In this document: positions 1-8,818 of the stretch, in pieces
Numbering within the stretch: the first letter of the stretch is position 1
Layout of the letters: each line of letters begins with the position of its first letter
Assembly (NCBI GenBank): GCA_035328405.1
Contig: DAOLIT010000001.1
Span: 62,001 to 126,000, forward strand
DNA from: JAEUKA01 sp035328405
GTDB taxonomy: Bacteria; Myxococcota_A; Polyangia; Palsa-1104; JAEUJZ01
Direction: 5' to 3'
Length of the DNA: 64,000 bases
The notes under the pieces: model-generated
The model's database searches: none
Seen by the model: the letters and a program-made list of their open reading frames with translations, nothing else
Told to the model about the DNA's origin: nothing
Translations under genes and position numbers: made by a program

Positions 1-588
1 AATTCCCTCTTTTTGCAACACGCTCGCCAGGTGTTCCAACAGCCGCGCCGTCGGTACCAGCTTGAAATCATACCGCTGCACCCGAGACAAAATCGTCTGC
101 GGCAATTTGTGCGGGTCCGTCGTCGCGAACACAAACAGCGCGTGCGGCGGAGGTTCTTCCAGCGTCTTCAGAAGCGCATTGAACGCGCTTGTCGAAAGCA
201 TGTGAACTTCGTCGAGGATGTAGAGCTTTTTCTTTCCCCGCACCGGCGCATACCGTATCGCCTCTCGAAGTTCGCGAATGTCCTCGACACGGTTCTGACT
301 CGCCGCGTCGATTTCTTGCACATCCACCGACGTGCCTTGCGTGATTTCGACGCAAGCCGGACATTCGTTGCACGGCGTCGCCGTTGGAGCATTCACACAC
401 GAAAGTGCTTTCGCCAAAATGCGCGCCGTCGTCGTTTTCCCCGTACCGCGTGCACCACAAAACAAAAATGCGTGATGCACTCTCCCTCGGCGAATTGCGT
501 TTTCCAGCGTCCGCGTCACATGTTCCTGACCAATCACGTCCGAAAACGTCTGCGGACGATACTTTCGCGCCAAAACCAGATAGGACAT
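1..588 (-). CDS. dnaX: DNA polymerase III subunit gamma/tau, N-terminal part (cut by window edge)
   Basis: Clamp-loader ATPase that opens the beta clamp and loads it on primed DNA. The 196 codons present begin MSYLVLARKYRPQTF and run off the left edge in frame. Visible are the Walker A motif GARGTGKT (residues 45-52), the zinc-binding cysteines C64, C73, C76 and C79, the DEVH Walker B box (126-129) and the sensor/SRC-like region LSRVQRYDF (about 167-175), all in the order expected for the AAA+ module of the family. The ATG at 588 is chosen because the protein starts exactly where other DnaX proteins do; the upstream Shine-Dalgarno is weak. The C-terminal domains III-V lie outside the window, so gamma versus tau forms cannot be judged. 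Confidence 0.96.
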   Translation of the reverse strand, partial: MSYLVLARKYRPQTFSDVIGQEHVTRTLENAIRRGRVHHAFLFCGARGTGKTTTARILAKALSCVNAPTATPCNECPACVEITQGTSVDVQEIDAASQNRVEDIRELREAIRYAPVRGKKKLYILDEVHMLSTSAFNALLKTLEEPPPHALFVFATTDPHKLPQTILSRVQRYDFKLVPTARLLEHLASVLQKEGI

Positions 589-707
589 GGACCAGGGTTA
601 AATCACCCTCAAAGACCCACCGCAAGCCTCAACTTCCGCAGCATCGGCATCCCGAAGATCGGCTAACGGTAAAAACCACTGAAACAACAAGAAAATCACC
701 CCACGAC

Positions 708-1772
708 ATGTTCAAACATCACCTGTTGCCGCTTGATTTTCAGTCTGGAAAAGTCGAACTCCCGCAGGGCAGCGGAGGCCGTGCCACCGCGCAGCTCGTC
801 GAGGAATTGTTCGCCAGACATCTCCGCAGCCCCGAACTTTCGCGTGGTCACGACGCCGCCGTTTTGCCTCCTCCCAAAGGTCGCTGGGCTGTATCCACAG
901 ATTCCTTTGTTGTTTCTCCCCTGTTCTTTCCGGGAGGTTGCATAGGTGATCTCGCCGTGTTTGGGAGCGTCAACGATGTCTCCATGGCCGGTGCCGTTCC
1001 CCTCGCCCTCACCGCCGGTTTTATCCTTGAAGAGGGGTTCCCCCTTTCCCAACTCAAACGCATCGTCATCGCCATGGAAAAAGCCCTCGCTTCCGTCGGT
1101 ATTCCGATGGTCAGCGCGGACACAAAAGTCGTCGAACGGGGGAAGGCTGACGGACTTTTCATCAACACCACCTGTTTTGGCGTGATTCCCGATTCCGCAA
1201 CCACTCCGTCCCCCATCTTTATCGACCCCGAACGAGCCAGTCCGAGCGATGCGATTTTGCTCAGTGGACCGATTGGAGAACATGGGATCGCAATTCTTTC
1301 ACAACGTGAAGGAATTTCTTTTGAAACCGATGTGGTTTCCGACACAGCCCCTTTGCACACCCTCGTCCAGGCCATGCTTTCTGTCGAACCAGATCTCCAT
1401 GTTCTGCGCGATCCGACCCGAGGCGGTGTCGCCGCTGCGCTTCACGAAATCGCCCACACGGCTCAGGTCGGAATCAGGCTTGTGGAAGATCACATCCCAA
1501 TCTCACACCCTGTTCGTTCAGCCTGTGAACTACTTGGAATCGACGCTTTGCATCTTGCATGCGAAGGCAGGCTGTTGGCGATCTGTTCCAAGGAAACTGC
1601 CCCACAAGTTCTGGCCGTCATGCGAGCGCACCCGATGGGACAACAAAGCGCGCTCATCGGCGAAGTAACCCTCTTGTCCAGAGAAACCCCTTATGTCGAG
1701 TTGCAAACTCACTTGGGAGGCAAACGGCTCGTCGCCTGGCCCGCTGGAGAGCAGCTTCCCCGAATTTGCTGA
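708..1772 (+). CDS. hypE: Hydrogenase maturation protein HypE
   Basis: HypE dehydrates a carbamoyl group on its own C-terminal cysteine to a thiocyanate, which HypF/HypE deliver as the CN ligand of NiFe-hydrogenase. The 354-residue protein has the AIRS/PurM-like N-terminal signature GSGGRATAQLVEELF, the conserved GHDAAVL and the ADTKVV box, and it ends in the diagnostic PRIC tail whose last residue is the reactive Cys. The frame stays open upstream to 384, but the ATG at 708 gives the family's usual N-terminus; the upstream part overlaps dnaX on the other strand. No other hyp gene or hydrogenase subunit lies nearby, so partners would have to be elsewhere in the genome. Confidence 0.93.
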   Translation: MFKHHLLPLDFQSGKVELPQGSGGRATAQLVEELFARHLRSPELSRGHDAAVLPPPKGRWAVSTDSFVVSPLFFPGGCIGDLAVFGSVNDVSMAGAVPLALTAGFILEEGFPLSQLKRIVIAMEKALASVGIPMVSADTKVVERGKADGLFINTTCFGVIPDSATTPSPIFIDPERASPSDAILLSGPIGEHGIAILSQREGISFETDVVSDTAPLHTLVQAMLSVEPDLHVLRDPTRGGVAAALHEIAHTAQVGIRLVEDHIPISHPVRSACELLGIDALHLACEGRLLAICSKETAPQVLAVMRAHPMGQQSALIGEVTLLSRETPYVELQTHLGGKRLVAWPAGEQLPRIC

Positions 1773-1801
1773 TCGTGGTCCACTTGCGACGGAAAATGAA
1801 A

Positions 1802-2254
1802 CTACTTTTTCGCTTCCGTTTGGGCGAGTGCTCGTTTGATAAGGAGGAGCAACATCGCCTGATCCTCCCACACAAGAGCGTTCATCCACGGCACAGGTTC
1901 ACTCAGCCGCGCCATCAATTTGTCCCGAAACGACCGCCCGCTCTTGGTCAGCGACACCAGCTTGCTCCGACGATCTTGCGGGTCCACCTTACGCCGGACA
2001 AGCTTTCGCTCTTCCAATTTGTCGACAATTCCCGTCAGATGAGAAGGCTCGCACCCCGAGCGAAGCGACAAGTCGCGCATCGACAACGAACCGTCCACCC
2101 CGAACAGAAAATGCAACACATGAAATTGCGGCGCAGAAATCGAAAGCTCGGCGAGCATCCCCTGAAAATACGAGCGATGATGCAGAAGAAGAGCAAAGAA
2201 AGCCTGCGCCAATTCCTTGGACACATCTTTTCGCAAAGCCGAATCTTCCGACAT
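1802..2254 (-). CDS. MarR-family transcriptional regulator
   Basis: A 150-residue winged-helix repressor of MarR type. It shows the long N-terminal dimerisation helix, the recognition region LSLRSGCEPSHLTGIVDKLEE followed by the wing with the characteristic DPxDRRSKLVSLT, and a C-terminal dimerisation helix. MarR proteins usually repress a divergent transporter gene and release DNA on binding a small hydrophobic ligand. This one is divergent from, and 186 bp away from, the ABC exporter operon starting at 2441, and the intergenic DNA holds two inverted repeats that could be its sites. The regulated gene and ligand are inference. Confidence 0.93.
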   Translation of the reverse strand: MSEDSALRKDVSKELAQAFFALLLHHRSYFQGMLAELSISAPQFHVLHFLFGVDGSLSMRDLSLRSGCEPSHLTGIVDKLEERKLVRRKVDPQDRRSKLVSLTKSGRSFRDKLMARLSEPVPWMNALVWEDQAMLLLLIKRALAQTEAKK

Positions 2255-2294
2255 GAATCGAACGTATCAAGACCCCTGCTGTTTCACAAGTTAT

Positions 2295-2326
2295 TTCACA
2301 AGCGTGAAGTGTTTTGTTTGACAAAA
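2295..2326. promoter_or_regulatory. Two inverted repeats between marR gene and exporter operon; candidate operators
   Basis: At 2295-2308 TTCAC and GTGAA flank a 4-bp centre, and at 2312-2326 TTTTGT and ACAAAA flank a 3-bp centre. Both arms are perfect in each case. The position between a MarR regulator and the divergent operon is where such operators normally lie. A TTGACA-like hexamer lies within the second palindrome (2318-2323), but no well-spaced -10 is evident. Confidence 0.4.
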
Positions 2327-2440
2327 TGAAGCATTTTCGGAAACCTCTATGATGTGTTCCATGGGTGTTCTCAGAAACGCAGCGTTCTTGGGACACACCT
2401 AGTCGGTGAAAGACGGTGAAATGTCGGTCGTGGTGGCAAC

Positions 2441-3664
2441 ATGATTCCTCCCATTTTTCGCATCGCAGCCCGCAACGTACTTCGCAACAGACGACGCTCT
2501 GTGATCACGTTCTCTGCCGTGTTTTTGGCCCTCGGTATCATGGTCAGCATCCGGGGTTTCCTAAACGGCCTACAAGCCACTTTGAGGGAGTCTGTTGTGC
2601 TGGGACAGACAGGAGCACTCCAAGTCCACAAAGCGGGCTTTTTGAAGTCTGTCAGCGCGTCGCTGGAACTGTCGATTCCAAGCGACGAGGCATTCCTCAA
2701 GAAGATCACCTCCGTTCCCGGAGTCAAAGCTGCTACGGCGCGCCTTCAATTTGGTGGGATGGCGAATGCAAACGACGTAAGTTCCGTCGCCATGCTTCAA
2801 GCGATCGATCCCAAGTGGGAACTTGAGGTCTGCCCGCGGCGAAAGGACATGATCTATCAGGGGAAGGGTCTGAATCAAGCGGGTCCTACTTCAGCAGTGT
2901 TGTCCCCCGAACTCGCCGCAACGCTGGGCTTGAAATTGGGGCAAAAGGGCACTGTCCTGACAAGCGATCGCGATGGGGTGATGAATGCGCTCGACTTCGA
3001 TTTTGTCGGCGAATATGGGCAACCCGGCCTCCCCCTTCCAGACAAAAAAATCGCGTTTGTTCCGCTCCAGTTCGCGCAAGAACTTCTCAGAATGGAGGGA
3101 CGTGTTACAGAGATCGCGATCTCGATCGAAAACTTCGATGAAGCCGACAAAATCAAACCCATTCTGCAAGCCAAACTTGGTTCGGAATATGAAGTATCGA
3201 CCTGGCACGATGTGGCGTCGTTTGTGGATGACGCCATCGCAACGCAGAATTTCATCCTGAATTTGATCGCCGGAGTCTTTCTGTTCGTCGCGCTTTTGGG
3301 CATTGCCAACACGATGCTCATGTCTGTTCTGGAACGGACTCGCGAAATTGGGACAATGATGTCGGTGGGCGTCCGCAGACGGCAAATTCTGGTTCTCTTC
3401 TTGCTCGAAGCAGCCCTTTTGGGACTGCTTGGGGGAATTACGGGGGCCTTGGCAGGGGGGGGATTTGTGTACTACTACGCGGCAAAAGGAATGGTCTTCA
3501 AAGTTCCCGGAACACTCATCCCGCTGTATGTGTACCCGACCCTTCATTTTGGTTATGTGCTGTTTGTCCTTTGCGTGGCTGCGGGGGGAGCGGCGCTCGC
3601 CGCGTTGTGGCCGTCTCTGCGTGCAAGCCGCATGCGCCCCCTGGAAGCCCTTTCATCGGTGTAA
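2441..3664 (+). CDS. ABC transporter permease, FtsX/LolC-E type (first of two)
   Basis: A 407-residue inner-membrane permease of the MacB/LolCE class. One N-terminal membrane helix (about residues 20-45, after the RNVLRNRRRS motif) is followed by a large periplasmic domain and three C-terminal helices that include the family motif ERTREIGTMMSVGVRR. Such permeases work with a LolD-like ATPase to push lipoproteins or other hydrophobic cargo out of the inner membrane. It opens the operon; its stop at 3662-3664 lies two bases before the next ATG. It resembles its neighbour along the whole length (shared QFAQELLRM, EYVVCPERK-type and EREIGTM boxes), so the two probably form a heterodimer that arose by duplication. 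Confidence 0.9.
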   Translation: MIPPIFRIAARNVLRNRRRSVITFSAVFLALGIMVSIRGFLNGLQATLRESVVLGQTGALQVHKAGFLKSVSASLELSIPSDEAFLKKITSVPGVKAATARLQFGGMANANDVSSVAMLQAIDPKWELEVCPRRKDMIYQGKGLNQAGPTSAVLSPELAATLGLKLGQKGTVLTSDRDGVMNALDFDFVGEYGQPGLPLPDKKIAFVPLQFAQELLRMEGRVTEIAISIENFDEADKIKPILQAKLGSEYEVSTWHDVASFVDDAIATQNFILNLIAGVFLFVALLGIANTMLMSVLERTREIGTMMSVGVRRRQILVLFLLEAALLGLLGGITGALAGGGFVYYYAAKGMVFKVPGTLIPLYVYPTLHFGYVLFVLCVAAGGAALAALWPSLRASRMRPLEALSSV

Positions 3665-3665
3665 C

Positions 3666-4877
3666 ATGCGACTCCTCTTTCTCGCTTTGCGGAATCTGAC
3701 CAGAAACAAACGGCGCACGTTGCTGACGGCGTTTGCGGTTCTGTTTGGAACCATGGCCATTGTCCTTTTGCACGGTTTCGTGAATGGCTTTGTGCAAAAC
3801 AACATCGAGGCCATCGTGCTTTCCAAATTGGGTGCCGTTCAAGTGTTTAGGAAGGGATATCTTGGCTCCGATGATCCCCTGAAGAAACACATGCCGCACG
3901 ATTCGTCTCTGATGGAGAAGATCAAGCAGACTCCTTTTGTGACAGAGGTTGCGCCCCGAATTTCGTTTGACGGCATGGTATCCAATGGAAGTGAATCGAC
4001 CATGTTCGTTGCAACCGCGATCGATCCAGAGCGCGAGTACGTAGTCTGTCCAGAGCGAAAAAAAAGGGTTTCGCCAGGTTCCAAACCCCTGGCACCGCAT
4101 CAGACTGGAAAGGCTCTGTTTGGAAAAACGATGGCTGAATCGCTCAAGGCAGGAATCGGCACGACCTTGGTGCTGCAAGCTGCGGGACCACACGCCAGCA
4201 CCAATGCGATTGACGTCGAGGTCGCGGGCTTTTTGCCCATCTTGAATGTGGCCGAATCGAAGCGGCTTGTGACCACGCAACTGGATTTTGCGCAGGAACT
4301 TTTGCGCATGAAAGGACAAGTGACAGAGTATGTTGTAGGGGTGTCTGACTTGACCAAAATCCATGTCGTTGCAAGCCACCTCCGCACCGCGTTGGGTCAG
4401 GAATTTCAAGTGACGACATGGGAAGAACTGGACCCGGCCACTCGCGCGCGAGTAACGTCTTTGGACTACATTTTTGTGTTCATTGCAGGGGTTTTGTTCC
4501 TGCTGGTCGCGACAGGAATTGTGAACACGATGATGATGTCCGTTTACGAGCGCGTAAGAGAAATCGGCACCATGCTTGCCGTCGGTGTGCGGCGCTGGCA
4601 AGTGACTGTTCTCTTTCTTTTGGAGGCCATGTCTTTGGGTCTCTTGAGTTCCATTGTCGGGGCTTCTTTGGGATATCTGTTCGTCTCTTATCTGGGACAA
4701 CGCGGAATCGCGATGAGACCCCCCGGAGGAGACGTGATTTACACGTATCCCCATCTTCACGTTTCATTCCTGTTTGTGGTGGTTGGCTTTGCCACTATCG
4801 GTGCGATTGTATCGGCGCTGTATCCGGCCTACAAAGCTTCTCGTTTGAGTCCCACAGATGCCCTCAGGGCGACGTAA
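3666..4877 (+). CDS. ABC transporter permease, FtsX/LolC-E type (second of two)
   Basis: A 403-residue paralogue of the preceding permease with the same plan: MRLLFLALRNLTRNKRR, a first membrane helix, a periplasmic domain, then three C-terminal helices with YERVREIGTMLAVGVRR. The ATG at 3666 follows the upstream stop by one base, which suggests translational coupling. The frame is open upstream from 3429, but that stretch is only the overlap with the first permease. Together with the ATPase at 7187 this makes a complete LolCDE-like set. The cargo is unknown. Confidence 0.9.
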   Translation: MRLLFLALRNLTRNKRRTLLTAFAVLFGTMAIVLLHGFVNGFVQNNIEAIVLSKLGAVQVFRKGYLGSDDPLKKHMPHDSSLMEKIKQTPFVTEVAPRISFDGMVSNGSESTMFVATAIDPEREYVVCPERKKRVSPGSKPLAPHQTGKALFGKTMAESLKAGIGTTLVLQAAGPHASTNAIDVEVAGFLPILNVAESKRLVTTQLDFAQELLRMKGQVTEYVVGVSDLTKIHVVASHLRTALGQEFQVTTWEELDPATRARVTSLDYIFVFIAGVLFLLVATGIVNTMMMSVYERVREIGTMLAVGVRRWQVTVLFLLEAMSLGLLSSIVGASLGYLFVSYLGQRGIAMRPPGGDVIYTYPHLHVSFLFVVVGFATIGAIVSALYPAYKASRLSPTDALRAT

Positions 4878-4891
4878 GGAGTTGTTGACAC

Positions 4892-5623
4892 ATGTTGCGC
4901 AGAACACTTTGTCTCTTGCTGCTAGGTCTTCTTGCTTTTCCGTCGGTCACGTTCGCGGCTGATCCGACCCCTGAAGAACTCCTGAAACGCTATGACCATG
5001 TGATGTCACCCCGCACGTTTGACGGTTTGATGATCATGGTCGCGCACAGACAAGATGACACCACCCGAACGTACAAATTCCGAGCACTGAAATCGCAGGA
5101 TGACAAGATTCGGACTTGGTTTTTTGAACCTGCTTCTGCCAAGGGGCAGGAGATGTTGCGGGTTGGGGACAACATGTGGGTCTACATGCCCAATCTGAAA
5201 CGCGCACTCCGTTTGGCCTCGCGCGAGAGTTTCCAAGGAGGAGACTTTAACAACGCGGATGTGCTGCGCGTAAACTACGTTGCAGACTACAACGCAAAGT
5301 TGATTCCGTCGGGGGACGACAAGCTTTGGCTGCTGGATCTGTCCGCAAAAACCAAAGAAGCCGCGTACGATCGCATCAAGTTGTGGCTCTACAAAGACAA
5401 GCAACAACCTGCAAAGGCGGAGTACTACGCAGCATCAGGAAAACTACTCCGTTCGGCTGTGTTTGAGGATGTGAAGAACTTCCACGGACACGAACGCCCT
5501 GCCAAAATCACGATGCGCAACGAGCTGGCCTCCAAACGGTTTTCGGAAATGACGATGCTGGATCTGAAACTCGACATGGATGTGCCCGCGCAGAAGTTCG
5601 TCCTGGATGATTTGGGTCGGTAG
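4892..5623 (+). CDS. LolA-like outer-membrane lipoprotein-sorting family protein
   Basis: A 243-residue periplasmic protein with an N-terminal signal peptide (about residues 1-23, ending in FAA). The mature part has the LolA-like pattern of this family: a strand-rich half barrel, the MWVYMPNLKRALRLASRES box and the following GGDFNNADVLR segment. Family members bind acyl chains in a concave barrel and carry them across the periplasm. It sits between the permeases and an outer-membrane barrel, the position expected for a shuttle. An AAGGAG element about 10 bases upstream supports the ATG at 4892. Confidence 0.87.
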   Translation: MLRRTLCLLLLGLLAFPSVTFAADPTPEELLKRYDHVMSPRTFDGLMIMVAHRQDDTTRTYKFRALKSQDDKIRTWFFEPASAKGQEMLRVGDNMWVYMPNLKRALRLASRESFQGGDFNNADVLRVNYVADYNAKLIPSGDDKLWLLDLSAKTKEAAYDRIKLWLYKDKQQPAKAEYYAASGKLLRSAVFEDVKNFHGHERPAKITMRNELASKRFSEMTMLDLKLDMDVPAQKFVLDDLGR

Positions 5624-5626
5624 AAC

Positions 5627-7162
5627 ATGCGAAACGTCTCCCATAGGAATGCGCTGAAACGACGTGAAGGGGGTTTCCTTGTGACACTTCCCTGCTGTCT
5701 GTTTTGGGCTGCGCTTTGTTTTCTTCTGCCTCAACGGGCATGGGCGCAGGATTCCTTGGACGAGATCGATGGGACAAAGAAGCAGGAGACTGGAAAGAAG
5801 ATTTCTGCGGAAGCAAATGGATATGCAGACAATCGGTTTCAGTACGCCTACATCAACCCAACGCGGACGCTATTTCCGACGAAAGATCAGCCCTCTCTGC
5901 AAGAAATTCTGGAGGGGAACATCCAGTTGAAGGTGAGCATTGGTCAGAAGGCTTTTGTCTACGCAGACGTGTCCCTCATCTATCAAAACGGCTGGTTGTA
6001 TTACGACCGAGATGCAAACGGGGATCGGGTCAAAATCGATGATCATGACGTTCCCACATTGCGTCCTTTTGTCGTTCCTTCCGAGCTGTATGTTTCAGTC
6101 ACCCCCAAACCGTGGCTGAATTTTCTGGTGGGTAAAAAGCGGGTGATTTGGGGGCCCGGTTTTGCATTCAATCCGACGGACCTGATCAATCCTCCCAAAG
6201 ATCCCACGGACCCCAACTTTCAGCGGGCGGGACAATGGATCGCTCGGATCGAACTTCCGTTCGAGAAGTTCACATTCACCACGTTGTTCGCGCCGCAGGT
6301 TCTGTATCAACAGAGTGGCATTCCGTTCGCGATGATGAAGTACCCAGACTACTCACTTTCCGACGGAACCAAGCCACCCGATGATTCGTACCACTATCTG
6401 CTGGCTGCAAGGTTGTATCTTCTGCTTTTCAACACAGACATCAATCTGTTCTACTTTTTTTCCAACAAGTACAACGACTCCTTTGAAAATGCCTCGCGGT
6501 TTGGGGGGAGTTTTTCTCGGTACTTTTTCACGGATTATGAGCTTCACCTGGAAGCACTGTTTCAGTTCGGGAGCGGGCGGATGTTCCCAAACCATGCGTG
6601 CGCAAACGGAGGCTTTTGCATCCCACAAAAGGCATTCACATCGAGCAAGATCTCCGACGGGAATCTATACCCTCGTGTGTTGGTTGGGGGACGCACTCAG
6701 TTTCGTGATGAGAGTCTTCTGTCGCTCGAGTACTACTATCAGGGGGACGGATACTCCGATGTGGAATTTGAGGATTTTCTGAAGCTTTTGCACAGAGCGC
6801 AGGCCGCAGGATTGACCTCTCTTTTGCAACCGGCCGGGGGTTCGTCAGGGGCCGTTCCACAGCGTTTCACGTTCGATCCGCTCCGTCGGCACTATTTGAT
6901 TCTGTCCTATTCCAAACCGAAAATCCGCGATGATTTTACGATTGGTGCGACGCTGATTGCAGGGCTGACGGACTTGTCAGGTACGATTTCTCCGTCTGTG
7001 TCCTGGAATGCGCTGGAGTGGCTCACGTTGTCTCTGTTTGGTTTCGTTCCGATTCGCGGAATCCCTGTGGGAACGGTGAAGGTGAATGATGTGAACTACA
7101 GCGAATACTCCCTGCTCCCCATGGATTTTCGCATTCTGTTTGAAGCACGGGCGTTCTACTGA
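5627..7162 (+). CDS. Outer-membrane beta-barrel protein of the Lol-like exporter operon
   Basis: A 511-residue protein with a signal peptide (hydrophobic stretch about residues 18-40, cleavage near AWAQD). The mature region consists of alternating amphipathic strands rich in Tyr, Phe and Trp, with polar loops, and the last residue is Tyr in a strand (FEARAFY), as in barrel proteins recognised by the BAM machinery. I cannot place it in a named family; the overall look is like DUF1302-type or other porin-like barrels. It starts three bases after the LolA-like gene and precedes the ATPase, so it is likely the outer-membrane partner of this exporter. Confidence 0.8.
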   Translation: MRNVSHRNALKRREGGFLVTLPCCLFWAALCFLLPQRAWAQDSLDEIDGTKKQETGKKISAEANGYADNRFQYAYINPTRTLFPTKDQPSLQEILEGNIQLKVSIGQKAFVYADVSLIYQNGWLYYDRDANGDRVKIDDHDVPTLRPFVVPSELYVSVTPKPWLNFLVGKKRVIWGPGFAFNPTDLINPPKDPTDPNFQRAGQWIARIELPFEKFTFTTLFAPQVLYQQSGIPFAMMKYPDYSLSDGTKPPDDSYHYLLAARLYLLLFNTDINLFYFFSNKYNDSFENASRFGGSFSRYFFTDYELHLEALFQFGSGRMFPNHACANGGFCIPQKAFTSSKISDGNLYPRVLVGGRTQFRDESLLSLEYYYQGDGYSDVEFEDFLKLLHRAQAAGLTSLLQPAGGSSGAVPQRFTFDPLRRHYLILSYSKPKIRDDFTIGATLIAGLTDLSGTISPSVSWNALEWLTLSLFGFVPIRGIPVGTVKVNDVNYSEYSLLPMDFRILFEARAFY

Positions 7163-7186
7163 AAGTCTGAGGTTCGAGGTTTGATC

Positions 7187-7906
7187 ATGAGTCAAGTTGA
7201 GATGGACAAGCCACTCATTTCGATCACCCAGTTGGTCAAGGAATACCACTTGGGAAAGACGATTGTCCCTGCCCTTCAGGGAGTCGATTTGGTCGTGCAG
7301 CGCGGTGAATTTACGGTCGTGATGGGGCCCTCGGGTTCGGGAAAATCCACGCTGCTCAACATCATCGGATGCCTGGATTCACCGACGAGCGGGACCTATG
7401 TCCTGGATGGTCAAGAAGTGGGCAATCGGGACTTTGACAAGTTGGCAGAACTGCGGAACCGGAAAATCGGCATTATCTTTCAGTCCTTCAATTTGATTCC
7501 CGTTTTGAATGTGATCGAAAATGTTGAATTTCCGTGCTTGATGAGGAAGGAAAAAGAGAATCTGTCCGACCTTAGGAATCGGGTGGAAAAGCTTTGTCAA
7601 GAGGTGGGATTGGGTCCGTACCTCAAACACAAGCCAGACGAACTTTCGGGGGGACAGAGGCAGCGGGTGGCGATTGCTCGCGCGCTGATTACGCAACCGG
7701 AATTGGTGCTGGCAGATGAGCCCACGGCCAATCTGGATTCCAAAACGTCGGATCAGATCATTTCACTGATGCAGCGACTGAACCAGAAAATGGGTGTGAC
7801 GTTTATTTTCTCGACGCACGACCCCCGAGTGATGCAGCATGCGAAAAGAGTGGTCTACATCGCAGACGGCAAGATCGTAGAAGAGAATCCGATGCTGGCG
7901 CATTGA
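7187..7906 (+). CDS. ABC transporter ATP-binding protein, LolD/MacB type
   Basis: A 239-residue ATPase with all motifs: Walker A GPSGSGKST (47-55), Q-loop FQSFNLIP, signature LSGGQRQRVAIARAL, Walker B LVLADEPTANLD and the switch STHD. The family is the LolD/FtsE/MacB-N group that energises FtsX-type permeases. The frame can also start at TTG 7181, but the ATG at 7187 has GAGGT at a good distance. It is separated from its permeases by the carrier and barrel genes, yet lies in the same run of closely spaced genes, so it almost certainly serves them. Confidence 0.93.
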   Translation: MSQVEMDKPLISITQLVKEYHLGKTIVPALQGVDLVVQRGEFTVVMGPSGSGKSTLLNIIGCLDSPTSGTYVLDGQEVGNRDFDKLAELRNRKIGIIFQSFNLIPVLNVIENVEFPCLMRKEKENLSDLRNRVEKLCQEVGLGPYLKHKPDELSGGQRQRVAIARALITQPELVLADEPTANLDSKTSDQIISLMQRLNQKMGVTFIFSTHDPRVMQHAKRVVYIADGKIVEENPMLAH

Positions 7907-7908
7907 TC

Positions 7909-8514
7909 ATGTGGAAGCACTTGGGCATAGGCATGGTTGTGGGGGCACTTTCGGGGGGTTCTGTCTGTGTTGCGGCGGAACCCGCAGGAAAGACGCCTTC
8001 CACGTCGTCACCAGCCGAAGTGGAGCCCGAGCCCGCAGAGTATGAACCACCTCCGGCGGAAGTAGAGCCGCCTCCTGCGCCGCTCAAAGAAGACAGCGCA
8101 CAAAAGAATGCAGAAGCAGAGCGTGCGCGCCTTGCACGAAAACAGGCTGTGTATGGGGGTTTGGGATGGACGGGAGTGGGAATCACATTGGGTCTGGCGG
8201 TTTCAGGAACCACGCTTGGCGTACTGTCCCAGAGGCGTTCGGACGAACTGAGTTTGCTGACCACACAAACAGACAGGGGTGTTCCCAAAGTGTACGATGC
8301 CGATTTGCGCGCGAACTATGAACGGCTTCAGCAAGAGGGAAGAGACTACCGTTCTGCGATGATTGGGTGTTTGATTGGTGCCGGCGTTTTTGCCGTCGGT
8401 GCGGGTTCGCTCTTTTATGGACAGAATCGAGCAGAGACAGAGGAAAAGAAACTGTCTTTTGTCCCCCTTTTGACTTCACAGAGTGTTGGTTTGGCTTTGG
8501 GGGGCCGATTCTGA
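7909..8514 (+). CDS. Exported protein with Pro/Glu-rich linker and two membrane segments
   Basis: A 201-residue protein of no named family. A signal peptide (about 1-22, ending CVAAEP) is followed by a Pro/Glu-rich linker (about 24-60), a charged helical stretch, two hydrophobic segments (GWTGVGITLGLAVSG and SAMIGCLIGAGVFAVG) and a polar tail that ends GLALGGRF. The paired hydrophobic segments and the tail ending in an aromatic residue recur in the TPR proteins at 51712 and 59016 and the PEGA protein at 16531. The ATG at 7909 follows the ATPase stop by two bases, so it belongs to the exporter operon. Confidence 0.72.
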   Translation: MWKHLGIGMVVGALSGGSVCVAAEPAGKTPSTSSPAEVEPEPAEYEPPPAEVEPPPAPLKEDSAQKNAEAERARLARKQAVYGGLGWTGVGITLGLAVSGTTLGVLSQRRSDELSLLTTQTDRGVPKVYDADLRANYERLQQEGRDYRSAMIGCLIGAGVFAVGAGSLFYGQNRAETEEKKLSFVPLLTSQSVGLALGGRF

Positions 8515-8801
8515 TGCGCTCCATTTTTGTGAAACCTTTGGTGACAGGCATGCTTCTTTTGGCGTGCGGATATGGCGCATCGTTGTTGTATGGATGCTTT
8601 GCTCCGGTCTATGCGGATTGCGCGTTTCTGTGCGGAGATTCTGAACCGAAGTGTCCGTCGGAATATGTCTGCAAAGAAGATGGTTACTGCCATTTGCCAG
8701 ACAGCGAAGCGATCTGTGCATTTCCAGTGTTTCCTGACTTGTCAAAACCAGTAGATCTGGGACCAACGAACGACGCCCTGACCAGCTCAGACGGACTATA
8801 G
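8514..8801 (+). CDS. Small Cys-rich exported protein, probable lipoprotein
   Basis: A 95-residue protein whose ATG overlaps the previous stop (ATGA). A hydrophobic N-terminus (about 6-27) contains two cysteines that could serve as lipid-anchor or cleavage sites (LLLACG and YGCF). The mature part carries a small Cys-knot, CPSEYVCKEDGYC, of the kind repeated in other lipoproteins of this window, and a DLSKPVDLGP-type acidic tail. It is the last gene of the exporter operon. Function unknown. Confidence 0.65.
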   Translation: MRSIFVKPLVTGMLLLACGYGASLLYGCFAPVYADCAFLCGDSEPKCPSEYVCKEDGYCHLPDSEAICAFPVFPDLSKPVDLGPTNDALTSSDGL

Positions 8802-8818
8802 AACTTCTCTGTCTGCGT

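Noticed and set aside
3516..4760. A 414-codon open frame on the minus strand
   Set aside because: It is antisense to the second permease, which has clear family motifs; the translated product is rich in His, Gln and Arg with no recognisable fold.
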